In this document: positions 1 through 7,254 of the stretch, piece after piece
Position numbering within the stretch: position 1 is the stretch's first letter
Layout of the letters: every line of letters starts with the position of its first letter
NCBI GenBank assembly: GCA_040878035.1
Contig: JBBDMX010000016.1
Coordinates: 62,001 to 126,000, forward strand
Source of the DNA: JBBDMX01 sp040878035
GTDB lineage: Bacteria > Planctomycetota > Phycisphaerae > Phycisphaerales > Phycisphaeraceae
DNA length: 64,000 nt
Direction: 5' to 3'
Program-made: the position numbers and the translations under genes
Notes under the pieces: model-generated
The model's database searches: none
Told to the model about the DNA's origin: nothing
What the model saw: the letters and a program-made list of their open reading frames with translations, nothing else

Positions 1-706
1 CCGGCTCGATGAGGCTGAACTTCTTTTCCTTACCGACTTTGCCCGCCAGTTCGGTGATCTTGGCGACGATCTGCTTGATCGCGTCGTAGCCGAAGCGGAT
101 GGCGTCGGCGACGACCGATTCCTCGAGCTGGTTGGCGCCCACCTCGATCATGTTAATGCCGTCCTTGTGGCCGCAGAGCACCAGGTCCAGATCGCTGTAC
201 TCGCGTTGCGCCTGGGTGGGCATGAGGATGAACTGGCCTTCGATGCGGCCGACGCGCACGGTGGCGGTGGGGCCCTCGAAGGGGATCGAGCTGAGGGAAA
301 GCGCGGCTGAGGCGGCGATGCCCGCCAGCACATCGGGGTCATTCTGCCCGTCGGCGGCCAGCACCCAGCACTGGATCTGCACTTCGTCCTTGTAGTTCCT
401 GGGGAACAGCGGCCGCAGGGGCCGGTCGATGTTCCGCATGGTCAGGATTTCTTTCTGGTTGGGCGCGCCTTCACGTTTGCGGAAGCCGCCAGGGAACTTG
501 CCTGCGGCGTTGAGTTTCTCGCGATAGTCCACCGTGAGGGGGAAGAAATCGATGCCCTCGCGTGGCGGGGCGCCTACGGCGGTGCCCAGCACCACGCTCT
601 CGGCGTAGCGGACCACGACGGCGCCGTCGGCCTGCTTGGCCAGGTGGCCGGTTTCCATGATGAGCGTGCGGCCGCCCAGTTCCAATTCAACTTTGGTCAA
701 TGCCAT
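1..706 (-). CDS. pnp: polyribonucleotide nucleotidyltransferase (PNPase), 5' part
   Basis: The gene runs off the left edge, so only about the first 235 residues are present. PNPase degrades RNA 3' to 5' by phosphorolysis and is a degradosome core enzyme. The visible part is the first RNase PH-like domain: it opens MALTKVELELGGRTL and contains the family segments FFPLTVDYREK, GGFRKREG, RPLRPLFP and a conserved block around VLAADGQNDPDVLAGIAASAA. The start at 706 has an AAGGA ribosome-binding site just upstream. It lies downstream of rpsO on the same strand, the classical rpsO-pnp order, but with a 276-nt spacer containing a strong hairpin. Identification is secure. Confidence 0.95.
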   Translation of the reverse strand, partial: MALTKVELELGGRTLIMETGHLAKQADGAVVVRYAESVVLGTAVGAPPREGIDFFPLTVDYREKLNAAGKFPGGFRKREGAPNQKEILTMRNIDRPLRPLFPRNYKDEVQIQCWVLAADGQNDPDVLAGIAASAALSLSSIPFEGPTATVRVGRIEGQFILMPTQAQREYSDLDLVLCGHKDGINMIEVGANQLEESVVADAIRFGYDAIKQIVAKITELAGKVGKEKKFSLIEP

Positions 707-731
707 AAAAAGGGTCCTTCTGCGTCTGCTG

Positions 732-745
732 GCCGCTTGCGGCTT
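732..745. repeat. short dispersed palindrome, AGCCGCTTGCGGCTT family
   Basis: A copy (gccgcttgcggctt) of a small hairpin-forming sequence that recurs between genes in this window, at about 9946, 16220, 23413, 23483, 45338, 45404, 52252 and 52592. Here it lies in the rpsO-pnp spacer, in the transcript leader of pnp. Function unknown. Confidence 0.6.
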
Positions 746-939
746 AGCCTCTGAAGGGGATTGTCAGAGATGTGCCAAGTCGTCCGCGGCGGGATGAATC
801 ACCACGCGAAGCAGAAGACAGAGGACGCGACGCACCAGAGCCGGTGTGGACCTTCCGATTCGATGCGCCGCGTCGCCTGCCATCTGCTCCTATCCCGAAA
901 CACTCGGGCTCTATGGGGATGAATATCAGTATTTTCACA

Positions 940-969
940 ACAAGCCACGGGGAGCGTCCCGAGGCTTGT
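940..969 (-). terminator. hairpin directly downstream of rpsO (terminator, attenuator or processing site)
   Basis: ACAAGCC (940-946) pairs with GGCTTGT (963-969), and the interior CGGGG/TCCCG extends the stem across one A/A mismatch. Read in the rpsO direction it begins 13 nt after the stop codon and is followed by TGTGAAAATA, not a T run, so full rho-independent termination is doubtful. In Escherichia coli the rpsO-pnp spacer carries both a partial terminator and an RNase III site that controls PNPase; this hairpin occupies the equivalent place. Confidence 0.5.
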
Positions 970-982
970 GTCTTAGGGTGTC

Positions 983-1252
983 TTATTTACGCAGGCCTAA
1001 CTGGCCAATCACATCCTGGTATCGCGTACGGTCCACTTGCGCCAGATAGCGCAGCAGCCGGTTGCGCTTGCTGACCATCATCAACAGGCCGCGGCGGGAG
1101 TGGAAGTCTTTCTTATGGCCGCGCAGATGCTCGGTCAGGCCGTTAATGCGCTGGGTCAACAGCGCCACCTGCACCTCGGGCGAACCAGTGTCCTGCTCGT
1201 TGCGGCGGTAGGTCTGGATCAGTTCGGTCTTCTTCTCGGCGGTGATCGTCAT
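983..1252 (-). CDS. rpsO: 30S ribosomal protein S15
   Basis: An 89-residue protein, the normal S15 length. S15 is a primary 16S rRNA-binding protein of the small subunit platform. Diagnostic segments are DTGSPEVQVALLTQRI, LTEHLRGHKKDFHSRRGLL and the C-terminal KRNRLLRYL. The ATG at 1252 is preceded by AAAGG about 10 nt upstream. It is the first gene of an rpsO-pnp unit. Identification is essentially certain. Confidence 0.97.
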   Translation of the reverse strand: MTITAEKKTELIQTYRRNEQDTGSPEVQVALLTQRINGLTEHLRGHKKDFHSRRGLLMMVSKRNRLLRYLAQVDRTRYQDVIGQLGLRK

Positions 1253-1765
1253 TGGGGATAGCCTTTAGCGGTCTGTTGAGAAGCAGGTCTGATGCCTGCA
1301 CGGCCCGGAGCCCCGGCCAGACCGACCCGCCAGGGTGAAGCGGAAGTGTAGCAGAGTCGGCGGCGGCGGGCAATTTGGGCGCGGGGTTCAGTCCGCCCGA
1401 TCAGCCGCCCCGGCCGATCGTGTTCCACCGGCGAATGGCCAGCCACGCTGCCCGCTCCGTGATGCCACGCGCCAACGCGCGCAGGATACTCACGGCGGGG
1501 ACTTTACGAGGTCATGCAGGCATCCTGGGGCAGCCGGAGGTGAGCGGGAAAGCAACTAAATTATTTTAGATATTGGTTGCCGTTTGGCACCATCAGCAGC
1601 GACTTGGGGCAATCCATAAGCCACGCGACAGAATTCAAGCGGTAGATTGATAGGCATTTTTTAGCATAAATGCTGAAAAAACAAATAATTACGTTCACAA
1701 AAGAGTTCGCCAGGCGTCCAGTTCTGGCATTTTTCCAAGTGATTAAAAATATTTAGTTGAAAGTA
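1253..1765. other. intergenic region, no gene seen; AT-rich from about 1555
   Basis: No reading frame here has a credible start, codon pattern or recognisable product. From about 1555 the base composition turns distinctly AT-rich compared with the rest of the window. A symmetric sequence at 1657-1680 has AGCAT/ATGCT arms flanked by T6 on the left and A-rich sequence on the right; it could act as a bidirectional terminator or binding site. The segment separates the rpsO promoter region from the promoter at 1766. Confidence 0.6.
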
Positions 1766-1794
1766 TTGAAATTTCGATGTCTCTGTGTTATTAT
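1766..1794 (+). promoter_or_regulatory. strong sigma-70-type promoter with extended -10 for the LamG gene
   Basis: TTGAAA at 1766-1771, a 17-nt spacer, and TATTAT at 1789-1794 preceded by TG at 1786-1787 (extended -10). Transcription would start near 1801 and give a leader of about 190 nt that includes a G-rich tract at 1823-1850. It is among the best promoters visible in the window. Confidence 0.7.
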
Positions 1795-1822
1795 CGGCCG
1801 TAGCAGCAAATCAGAGTCGGTC

Positions 1823-1850
1823 AGGGGCCGGGGAGTAGGGGACCGGGGGA
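1823..1850 (+). repeat. G-rich dispersed tract (GGGGCCGGGG type)
   Basis: Runs of four or more G separated by short spacers, within the predicted leader of the LamG gene. Related G-rich tracts stand 5' of rpsT, the PhyH-like gene, the polyprenyl synthetase and the degenerate ketoacyl synthase, always G-rich on the plus strand. They could form G-quadruplexes. Confidence 0.5.
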
Positions 1851-1991
1851 CGCTATGGCGGACACGGGGGACGCGAGTCGCACTCGGCACTTCTGAACGA
1901 ATCATCATCAACTCTTGCGGCATCGCACGATGCCGAACCCATTTTGCTCTTCACCTGATGTTCACGAGTCACCTCTTTTCAGGAGCTCCCG

Positions 1992-4900
1992 ATGAAGCGA
2001 TTCAGGCACGTTCTGTTCCCCATCCGGGTCGGCCATGCCCGCAGCGGCGGCATCATGGCGGCGGTGATCACTCTGCTTCTGCTATTGGGTGTCGGCGTCG
2101 CCCATGCGACTCCAACCCCCGTCGCCTATTGGAACTTCGACGAAGGCACCGGCACATCGGCGGCCGACAGCGCCGGGTCTGTCAATGACGCCGGTACACT
2201 CACTAACGGTCCGACCTGGACGACCGGCGCCAGCGGCGGGGCGATCCAGTTCGACGGAACCAACGATTACGTGATCGCATCCAATAGCACCGACTTGGCA
2301 TTCAGCGGCGCCATGACCGTCGCCGCCTGGGCCAAGAGCGACACCGCCAACTGGAACACTTACGGCATGCTGGTGAGCCGGCGCAGCCAGTTCATCTTGC
2401 ATCCGGCCAGCGGCGGCAAGGTGCTCCAGTTCTACGTCTACATCGGTGGACAGGCCAAAGGCGTCGCCTACGACCTGGCCACCGACTCGATCGACCTCAC
2501 CCAGTGGCACCATTACGCCGGCACCTACGACGGCAGTTCCCTCAAGCTCTACGTCGACGGCCAACTGAAAGCGACGGTGTCCCAGACGGGAACGATGGAT
2601 TCGACGACCAACTCGGCCTATATCGGCCGGGACAGCACGATGGCGCGGTATTTTGATGGCGCCATCGACGAGGTGCGGCTCTACAACACCGCCCTCAATG
2701 CCAACGACATCGCCCAACTCGCCGGGACCGCCGGTGGCGCTGAGACGACGACCATTCTGGTCGACCTGGGCGCCAGTACGGACGCCAACGACGTTGATAG
2801 CGTCAACACGTGGAATGTATCGAACTACAGCACGAGCGGAGCCACCCTGGTGGACGCCTCCGGCGCCGCGACCGGCATCGCGCTGGAATACAGCACCAAC
2901 GTCACCTGGGGCCAGACCAGTTCAGGCAGCATCACATGGTTCGCCTCCGATTACCTCAACGACGGAACGACCGCAAACCCGGACAAGGATCCGGTCCTCG
3001 CCCTGGGCATGGGTGACAGCGTCAGCTTTAACAGGCAGTCGTCGGTGAGCGGTACGTACACGACGGCCTTCCTGACCTTCACCGGTTTGGATGCCAACGC
3101 CACGTACAGCCTGGACATCGTCGCCCTGAACCCCGGCACCGGCGGCATTACGCACCAGATCCAGGCCAGCGACGCCGGCGTACTCCGCTGGGGCGATTCC
3201 GGCGAGAATCGTCGTGGCGGAAAGGATTACCAGACCAAGACGAGCGGCTTCCAGCCTAATGATCACGAAGTCATGCGGTGGACCGCACTGGTTCCTGACA
3301 GCAACGGCAAAATCGTCATCAGCTACGGCGCGGGCAATAACTTCGTGGTCACCGGAAGACTTGGCGCCATTCGCCTGACCGAGATTGCTCAATCAGGTAC
3401 GAACTGGTTCGTGCGCCCCTCCGGCGGCTCGTACGGCAACGAGGACGGCACCAGCTACGCCGACGCCTGGGACGGCCTGGAGAACATCGACTGGCAAGTG
3501 ATCTTGCCCGGCGACAACCTGTACATCTGCGGCACGCACGTGCGCACCGTAACGTCGAACACGAACATCGCCAGCCAGGGCTGGATTCTACCCGGCGCCA
3601 GCGGCACGGCGGGCAATCATGTCAAAATCCGCGGTGACTGGCCCAGTGATCCGGGCATCGTCTGGGGCGCCTGGAAGGACAACCGGCCCGGCGGCATGAA
3701 GGCCGCCAACTGGGTCGCCAACTGGAACGGCAACACCGGCGTCTACTACAACGAGACCGCCGTCTATAACAAATCCAATTGGCAGCACGGCCTGTTCGAG
3801 CGCATCAACGGTCTGAGCTATGAGAAATACACGTGGGTCAGCTCGGTACAGGCCGTGATCGATTCGCCCCAGGGCGGCGTCTTCTACGCCGAGAACTTCG
3901 GCACCAACCAGAACCGCGTCTGGCTCCGACCCTTCCATACCTCCGACTTTGCCGACACGATTCGCTGGTCGGGCACCTGCGGCTGGCGGCTGTTTCTGGC
4001 GGAAAACCAGAGCTACGTCACCTACCGAGGACTGACCGTGATCGCATCGACGATCAACCACGAAGACGGCGCGGCGACCGCCGGGCCGTACCACGACTAC
4101 ACCTTCCTCAACTGCAAGTTCTTCCCCCTTAACGCCGCGTACTGGTATACCCCCGTCAACTCCAACAACATCACCATCGACGGCTGTGAAATCGCTTTCA
4201 CCGGCAACGGCATGTATGTCATCTGGAGCCTTGGCAGCAATCATCACTTCTACGTGAAGAACAGCTACTTCCACGACATCGGCAACCCCTGGGGCGGCGG
4301 CGTCGACGGACACGCCCTGGGCATCCAGAACAACGAGCACTTCTACTTCACCAACAATCACTTTGAGCGATGCAGCAGCGCCATCGACTTCCATGTGGGC
4401 GCGACCACGACCCAACGCCACTGCTACGTCATCGGCAACTTCATCAAGGACATGCGAACCGGTTGGGGCGCCGTCGTTCAGGGATCCGCCATCACCTTCG
4501 AGGGCGACAACAACAACCCCAAGGCCAATACGTCGGACCTGTACATCGCCAACAACATCGTCATGGACTGCGACGCCAACGGCATCAGCACCTCGCGCAA
4601 GAGCACGGTCAAGGTCTACAACAACACGGTCATGGACTGTAACTACAACTACAAGTTCGTCGGCAACCGCGTCGACGGCGCCAGCGTCGAGATGTTCAAC
4701 AACATCTCCGTCGAACCCAGAACTTACCATGTGTACTTCAATCAGAACGCCAGCGGCATCAGCTTCTACTTCGACGCCGCTAACAATCTTTACGACGACT
4801 CGGGTTCGGGCAGCAGCACCTTCTACACCTTGGTCACAGGCTACCCGACCGGGGCGGTGGATTTCGCCGCCTACTGCGTTCGCCATGACAATATCGTGAC

Positions 4901-5111
4901 CGGCGGGACCAACACCTCCGGCGCCACGATCGAGCGTGATTCGCTGGTCGACGATCCGCTGTTCGTCAGCGGCACGCCCGCGGTCGATACCGACTTCAAG
5001 CTCCTGTCCAACTCGCCCGCCGTCGATGCCGGACTCGATGTCGATCTGGACGAGGACTACGGCGGCAACACTCGCGACAGCAGCCCTGATATAGGTGCGT
5101 GGGAGCATTGA
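1992..5111 (+). CDS. exported LamG-domain / right-handed beta-helix protein
   Basis: A 1039-residue protein with a Sec signal peptide (hydrophobic core about 23-36, likely cut after VAHA at 39). Residues about 44-245 form a LamG/concanavalin-like jelly roll (VAYWNFDEG, IQFDGTNDYV, WHHYAGTYDG, IDEVRLYNTAL). A middle beta-rich domain follows (about 250-465). From about 600 onward come beta-helix-type repeats rich in Asn and Gly, ending SPDIGAWEH, the usual last strand of parallel beta-helix proteins. Such proteins bind or cleave polysaccharides; the exact substrate cannot be read. AGGAG at 1981-1985 fixes the start. No PEP-CTERM or sortase signal is present. It is a single-gene unit between its own promoter and terminator. 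Confidence 0.8.
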   Translation: MKRFRHVLFPIRVGHARSGGIMAAVITLLLLLGVGVAHATPTPVAYWNFDEGTGTSAADSAGSVNDAGTLTNGPTWTTGASGGAIQFDGTNDYVIASNSTDLAFSGAMTVAAWAKSDTANWNTYGMLVSRRSQFILHPASGGKVLQFYVYIGGQAKGVAYDLATDSIDLTQWHHYAGTYDGSSLKLYVDGQLKATVSQTGTMDSTTNSAYIGRDSTMARYFDGAIDEVRLYNTALNANDIAQLAGTAGGAETTTILVDLGASTDANDVDSVNTWNVSNYSTSGATLVDASGAATGIALEYSTNVTWGQTSSGSITWFASDYLNDGTTANPDKDPVLALGMGDSVSFNRQSSVSGTYTTAFLTFTGLDANATYSLDIVALNPGTGGITHQIQASDAGVLRWGDSGENRRGGKDYQTKTSGFQPNDHEVMRWTALVPDSNGKIVISYGAGNNFVVTGRLGAIRLTEIAQSGTNWFVRPSGGSYGNEDGTSYADAWDGLENIDWQVILPGDNLYICGTHVRTVTSNTNIASQGWILPGASGTAGNHVKIRGDWPSDPGIVWGAWKDNRPGGMKAANWVANWNGNTGVYYNETAVYNKSNWQHGLFERINGLSYEKYTWVSSVQAVIDSPQGGVFYAENFGTNQNRVWLRPFHTSDFADTIRWSGTCGWRLFLAENQSYVTYRGLTVIASTINHEDGAATAGPYHDYTFLNCKFFPLNAAYWYTPVNSNNITIDGCEIAFTGNGMYVIWSLGSNHHFYVKNSYFHDIGNPWGGGVDGHALGIQNNEHFYFTNNHFERCSSAIDFHVGATTTQRHCYVIGNFIKDMRTGWGAVVQGSAITFEGDNNNPKANTSDLYIANNIVMDCDANGISTSRKSTVKVYNNTVMDCNYNYKFVGNRVDGASVEMFNNISVEPRTYHVYFNQNASGISFYFDAANNLYDDSGSGSSTFYTLVTGYPTGAVDFAAYCVRHDNIVTGGTNTSGATIERDSLVDDPLFVSGTPAVDTDFKLLSNSPAVDAGLDVDLDEDYGGNTRDSSPDIGAWEH

Positions 5112-5163
5112 TCTCACCCACGCGAAACTCACGCGCCTATCCCCGATAAGCGCGCAACCCAAC

Positions 5164-5203
5164 GCAGGCGCCCTTCCCGGCACACCCCCGGAAGGGCGCC
5201 TGC
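5164..5203 (+). terminator. rho-independent-type terminator of the LamG gene
   Basis: A perfect 14-bp inverted repeat (GCAGGCGCCCTTCC at 5164-5177 with its complement at 5190-5203) around a 12-nt loop, followed by TTTATCT on the plus strand. It lies 52 nt after the stop codon. Confidence 0.85.
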
Positions 5204-5232
5204 TTTATCTGGAAGTCCATCAAGGCCGATAC

Positions 5233-5263
5233 TTGACAGAACGAGCGATGCGTACATAATGTA
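5233..5263 (+). promoter_or_regulatory. higBA promoter with palindromic operator over the -10
   Basis: TTGACA at 5233-5238, a 16-nt spacer, CATAAT at 5255-5260, then 6 nt to the higB ATG, so transcription should start at or next to the start codon. The perfect palindrome TACAT-A-ATGTA (5253-5263) covers the -10 and is the obvious candidate binding site for the HigA antitoxin. Confidence 0.75.
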
Positions 5264-5266
5264 TCC

Positions 5267-5572
5267 ATGAAGATCGTCAAGCCCGCGCGGGTTGCCCAGT
5301 TCAAGGCCAGGCACCCCACGGCGGGGCCGGGCTTGGAGCAATGGCTGCAAGTCGCCAAGGCCGCGACTTGGAGGCGGTTTGCCGATGTGCGGCTGGTGCA
5401 TCGCAGCGCGGATGAAGTGCGCGTCAGCAGCGGACGCAAGGTGGTGGTGTTTAACATCGGTCACGGGTTTCGTCTGTTGACTGCGATCCACTACAACCGG
5501 CTCAAAGTATTTGTCATGCGATTTCTAACTCATGCCGAGTATGACAAGAACCAGTGGAAGGACCAGCTATGA
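5267..5572 (+). CDS. higB: type II toxin, HigB family mRNA interferase
   Basis: A 101-residue protein matching the HigB family whose gene precedes the antitoxin gene. Conserved features are an N-terminal basic helix followed by FKARHPTAGPGLEQWL, W-x-x-FADVR, the strand VVVFNIGHGFRL, and the C-terminal FLTHAEYDKNQW. HigB is a ribosome-dependent endoribonuclease neutralised by HigA. There is no Shine-Dalgarno; the -10 is 6 nt upstream of the ATG, implying a leaderless message. The stop codon overlaps the higA start (ATGA). A confident assignment. Confidence 0.88.
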   Translation: MKIVKPARVAQFKARHPTAGPGLEQWLQVAKAATWRRFADVRLVHRSADEVRVSSGRKVVVFNIGHGFRLLTAIHYNRLKVFVMRFLTHAEYDKNQWKDQL

Positions 5573-6000
5573 GGAACACCAGGAAGAAGACGGCGTTGGA
5601 TTTCCATGGCTTCCCCAAGGACTGGGCGGGGCTGACCGGCATGCTGCCCTTGCGTCCCATCCATGACAAGGTCGAACTCGACAACGCCACGGAAGTCATT
5701 GACGCGATGGCAGGCCATGATCTGTCCCGTGATCAGGACGATTACCTCGAAGCGCTGTCCACACTGGTAATGGCATACGAAGATGAGCACCAGCCGATCG
5801 ATGTCAAACGAATGACACCGGTCGAAGTGCTGCGATATCTGGTGGAGCAGTCAGGCATGACGGCGTCGGCGTTGGGCGAACTACTGGGCAACCGCTCGCT
5901 GGGTTCCAAGCTGCTACGAGGCGAGCGTGAATTGAGCAAGGCACATATCCGGGTCTTGGCCGATCATTACAGGGTCAGTACCGATCTGTTCATCGGGTAG
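5569..6000 (+). CDS. higA: antitoxin, HigA family transcriptional regulator
   Basis: 143 residues from the ATG that overlaps the higB stop; AAGGA at about 5556-5560 precedes it. An upstream in-frame ATG at 5554 is less likely. The N-terminal half (LEALSTLVMAYEDEHQPI) is typical of long HigA proteins, and the C-terminal half is an XRE-type helix-turn-helix (MTASALGELLGNRSLGSKLLRG). It should bind HigB and repress the shared promoter through the palindrome at 5253-5263. The gene is translationally coupled to higB. Confidence 0.87.
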   Translation: MRNTRKKTALDFHGFPKDWAGLTGMLPLRPIHDKVELDNATEVIDAMAGHDLSRDQDDYLEALSTLVMAYEDEHQPIDVKRMTPVEVLRYLVEQSGMTASALGELLGNRSLGSKLLRGERELSKAHIRVLADHYRVSTDLFIG

Positions 6001-6004
6001 GGCG

Positions 6005-7120
6005 TCAGGCCTGTTTGATCCGCTGCGTCTGCTCGTGATAGTGACACGCGGCGCAGCGTTCCGGATCTTCATCGACACCGAGGAGGGCCGGGACTTCCTC
6101 GACGCAGCGGCGCATCACTCGGGCGGATTCGCCGCGGATGGTGATGGGCACGGTGTCGTTGGCGGGCACGCCTTGGTCCGACGCCAGCAAGCGCGTCAGC
6201 GGGCAGCGCGGGTGGAAGGTACAACCGCTCGGCGGATTAACCGGCGAGGGCACTTCGCCGGGCAGGACGATGCGGCGGCGCCCGCTCTCGGTGTCGGTGT
6301 GCGGCGCGGCACTGAGCAGCGCCTGCGTGTAGGGGTGGTGCGGTTGGCGAATATCGTCCCGGCTGCCGATCTCCACGATGCGGCCCAGGTACATCACCGC
6401 CACGCGGTCGCAGAAGTGCTCGATCACCGCCAGGTTATGCGCGATGAACAGGTACGCCAGGCCCAGTTCATCCTGAAGGTCGTTGAGCAGGTTGAGGATC
6501 TGGGCCTGGATGGAAACATCCAGCGCCGACACCGGCTCGTCGCAGACGATAAAGGAGGGCTCCAGCGCCAAGGCGCGGGCGATGCCGATGCGTTGCCGCT
6601 GCCCGCCGGAGAACTCGTGCGGGTAGCGTTCGGCATGGTCGGGCGACAGGCCGACGCGTTTGAGCAGTGTGGCGACGCGCTGGTGCAGTTGCTCGCCGCG
6701 CGCCAGCTTATGCACCTGGATCGGTTCGCCGATGATGCGGCCGACGGTCATGCGTGGGTTGAGCGAGCCGACGGGATCCTGGAAGATGACCTGCATCTTG
6801 CGGCGCAGGCGCCTGAGCTCTCCGCGGCCGGCGGCAAAGACGTCGCGGCCCTCGAAGTGCACCTGGCCGGAGGTCGCGGGAATCAGCCGCAGGATCGTGC
6901 GCCCCACGGTGGACTTGCCGCAGCCGGATTCGCCCACCAGCCCCAGCGTCTGGCCCCGCTGGATGGCGAACGACACGCCGTCCACCGCCTTCAAGTGCGC
7001 CACCGTCGAGCGCAGCAGGCCGCGCTTCACCGGGAAATAAGTGCGCAAATCGCGCACGCTCAGCAGCGGCTGATCCGAAGCAGGGGCGACGGGTTGCGGT
7101 GCGGCGGCTGTGGCGGTCAT
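6005..7120 (-). CDS. oligopeptide/dipeptide-type ABC transporter ATP-binding protein (OppF/DppF-like)
   Basis: 371 residues from the chosen start. Walker A is GESGCGKST (about 63-71), the signature is SGGQRQR, Walker B leads into CDEPVSALD, and the C-terminal oligopeptide-transporter extension has the CTFHPRCP motif. This class energises peptide or nickel uptake with a partner ATPase, two permeases and a binding protein, none of which lies nearby, so it is an orphan subunit here. An in-frame ATG at 7180 is rejected because TATACT (7127-7132, minus strand) stands exactly 6 nt before the ATG at 7120. The general family is certain, the substrate is not. Confidence 0.88.
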   Translation of the reverse strand: MTATAAAPQPVAPASDQPLLSVRDLRTYFPVKRGLLRSTVAHLKAVDGVSFAIQRGQTLGLVGESGCGKSTVGRTILRLIPATSGQVHFEGRDVFAAGRGELRRLRRKMQVIFQDPVGSLNPRMTVGRIIGEPIQVHKLARGEQLHQRVATLLKRVGLSPDHAERYPHEFSGGQRQRIGIARALALEPSFIVCDEPVSALDVSIQAQILNLLNDLQDELGLAYLFIAHNLAVIEHFCDRVAVMYLGRIVEIGSRDDIRQPHHPYTQALLSAAPHTDTESGRRRIVLPGEVPSPVNPPSGCTFHPRCPLTRLLASDQGVPANDTVPITIRGESARVMRRCVEEVPALLGVDEDPERCAACHYHEQTQRIKQA

Positions 7121-7126
7121 GGCATG

Positions 7127-7132
7127 AGTATA
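7127..7132 (-). promoter_or_regulatory. -10 hexamer 6 nt before the OppF-like start (leaderless)
   Basis: TATACT on the minus strand, then CATGCC, then ATG at 7120. No Shine-Dalgarno is present. The spacing puts the transcription start on the A of the start codon. Confidence 0.6.
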
Positions 7133-7208
7133 GAGAAGTCGAGGAGGGTTCGGCCCTCCCGGGAAGCATGGATTAGTCAAGGTGAGTGATCTCGTTCAAT
7201 CGCCCCGA

Positions 7209-7230
7209 CCCACCCGCAGGAGCGGGTGGG
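7209..7230. repeat. hairpin with AGGA loop between degP-like and oppF-like genes
   Basis: CCCACCCGC, loop AGGA, GCGGGTGGG, then CTTT on the plus strand. A hairpin with the same loop and CTTT tail but a different stem (CCCAGCCGC) occurs at 21000-21021. The T tract is on the strand opposite to the neighbouring genes, so this behaves as a dispersed element more than as the degP terminator. Confidence 0.5.
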
Positions 7231-7254
7231 CTTTGGGCACGCACGTGTAACCGA

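Noticed and set aside
1757..2188. 143-codon frame overlapping the LamG gene start
   Set aside because: Its start lies inside the promoter and the frame conflicts with the LamG signal peptide; no similarity is visible.
3588..5183. 531-codon open frame antisense to the LamG gene
   Set aside because: It is the complement of a well-supported gene in GC-rich DNA; its product is Val/Gly/Asp-rich without domain and has no ribosome site.
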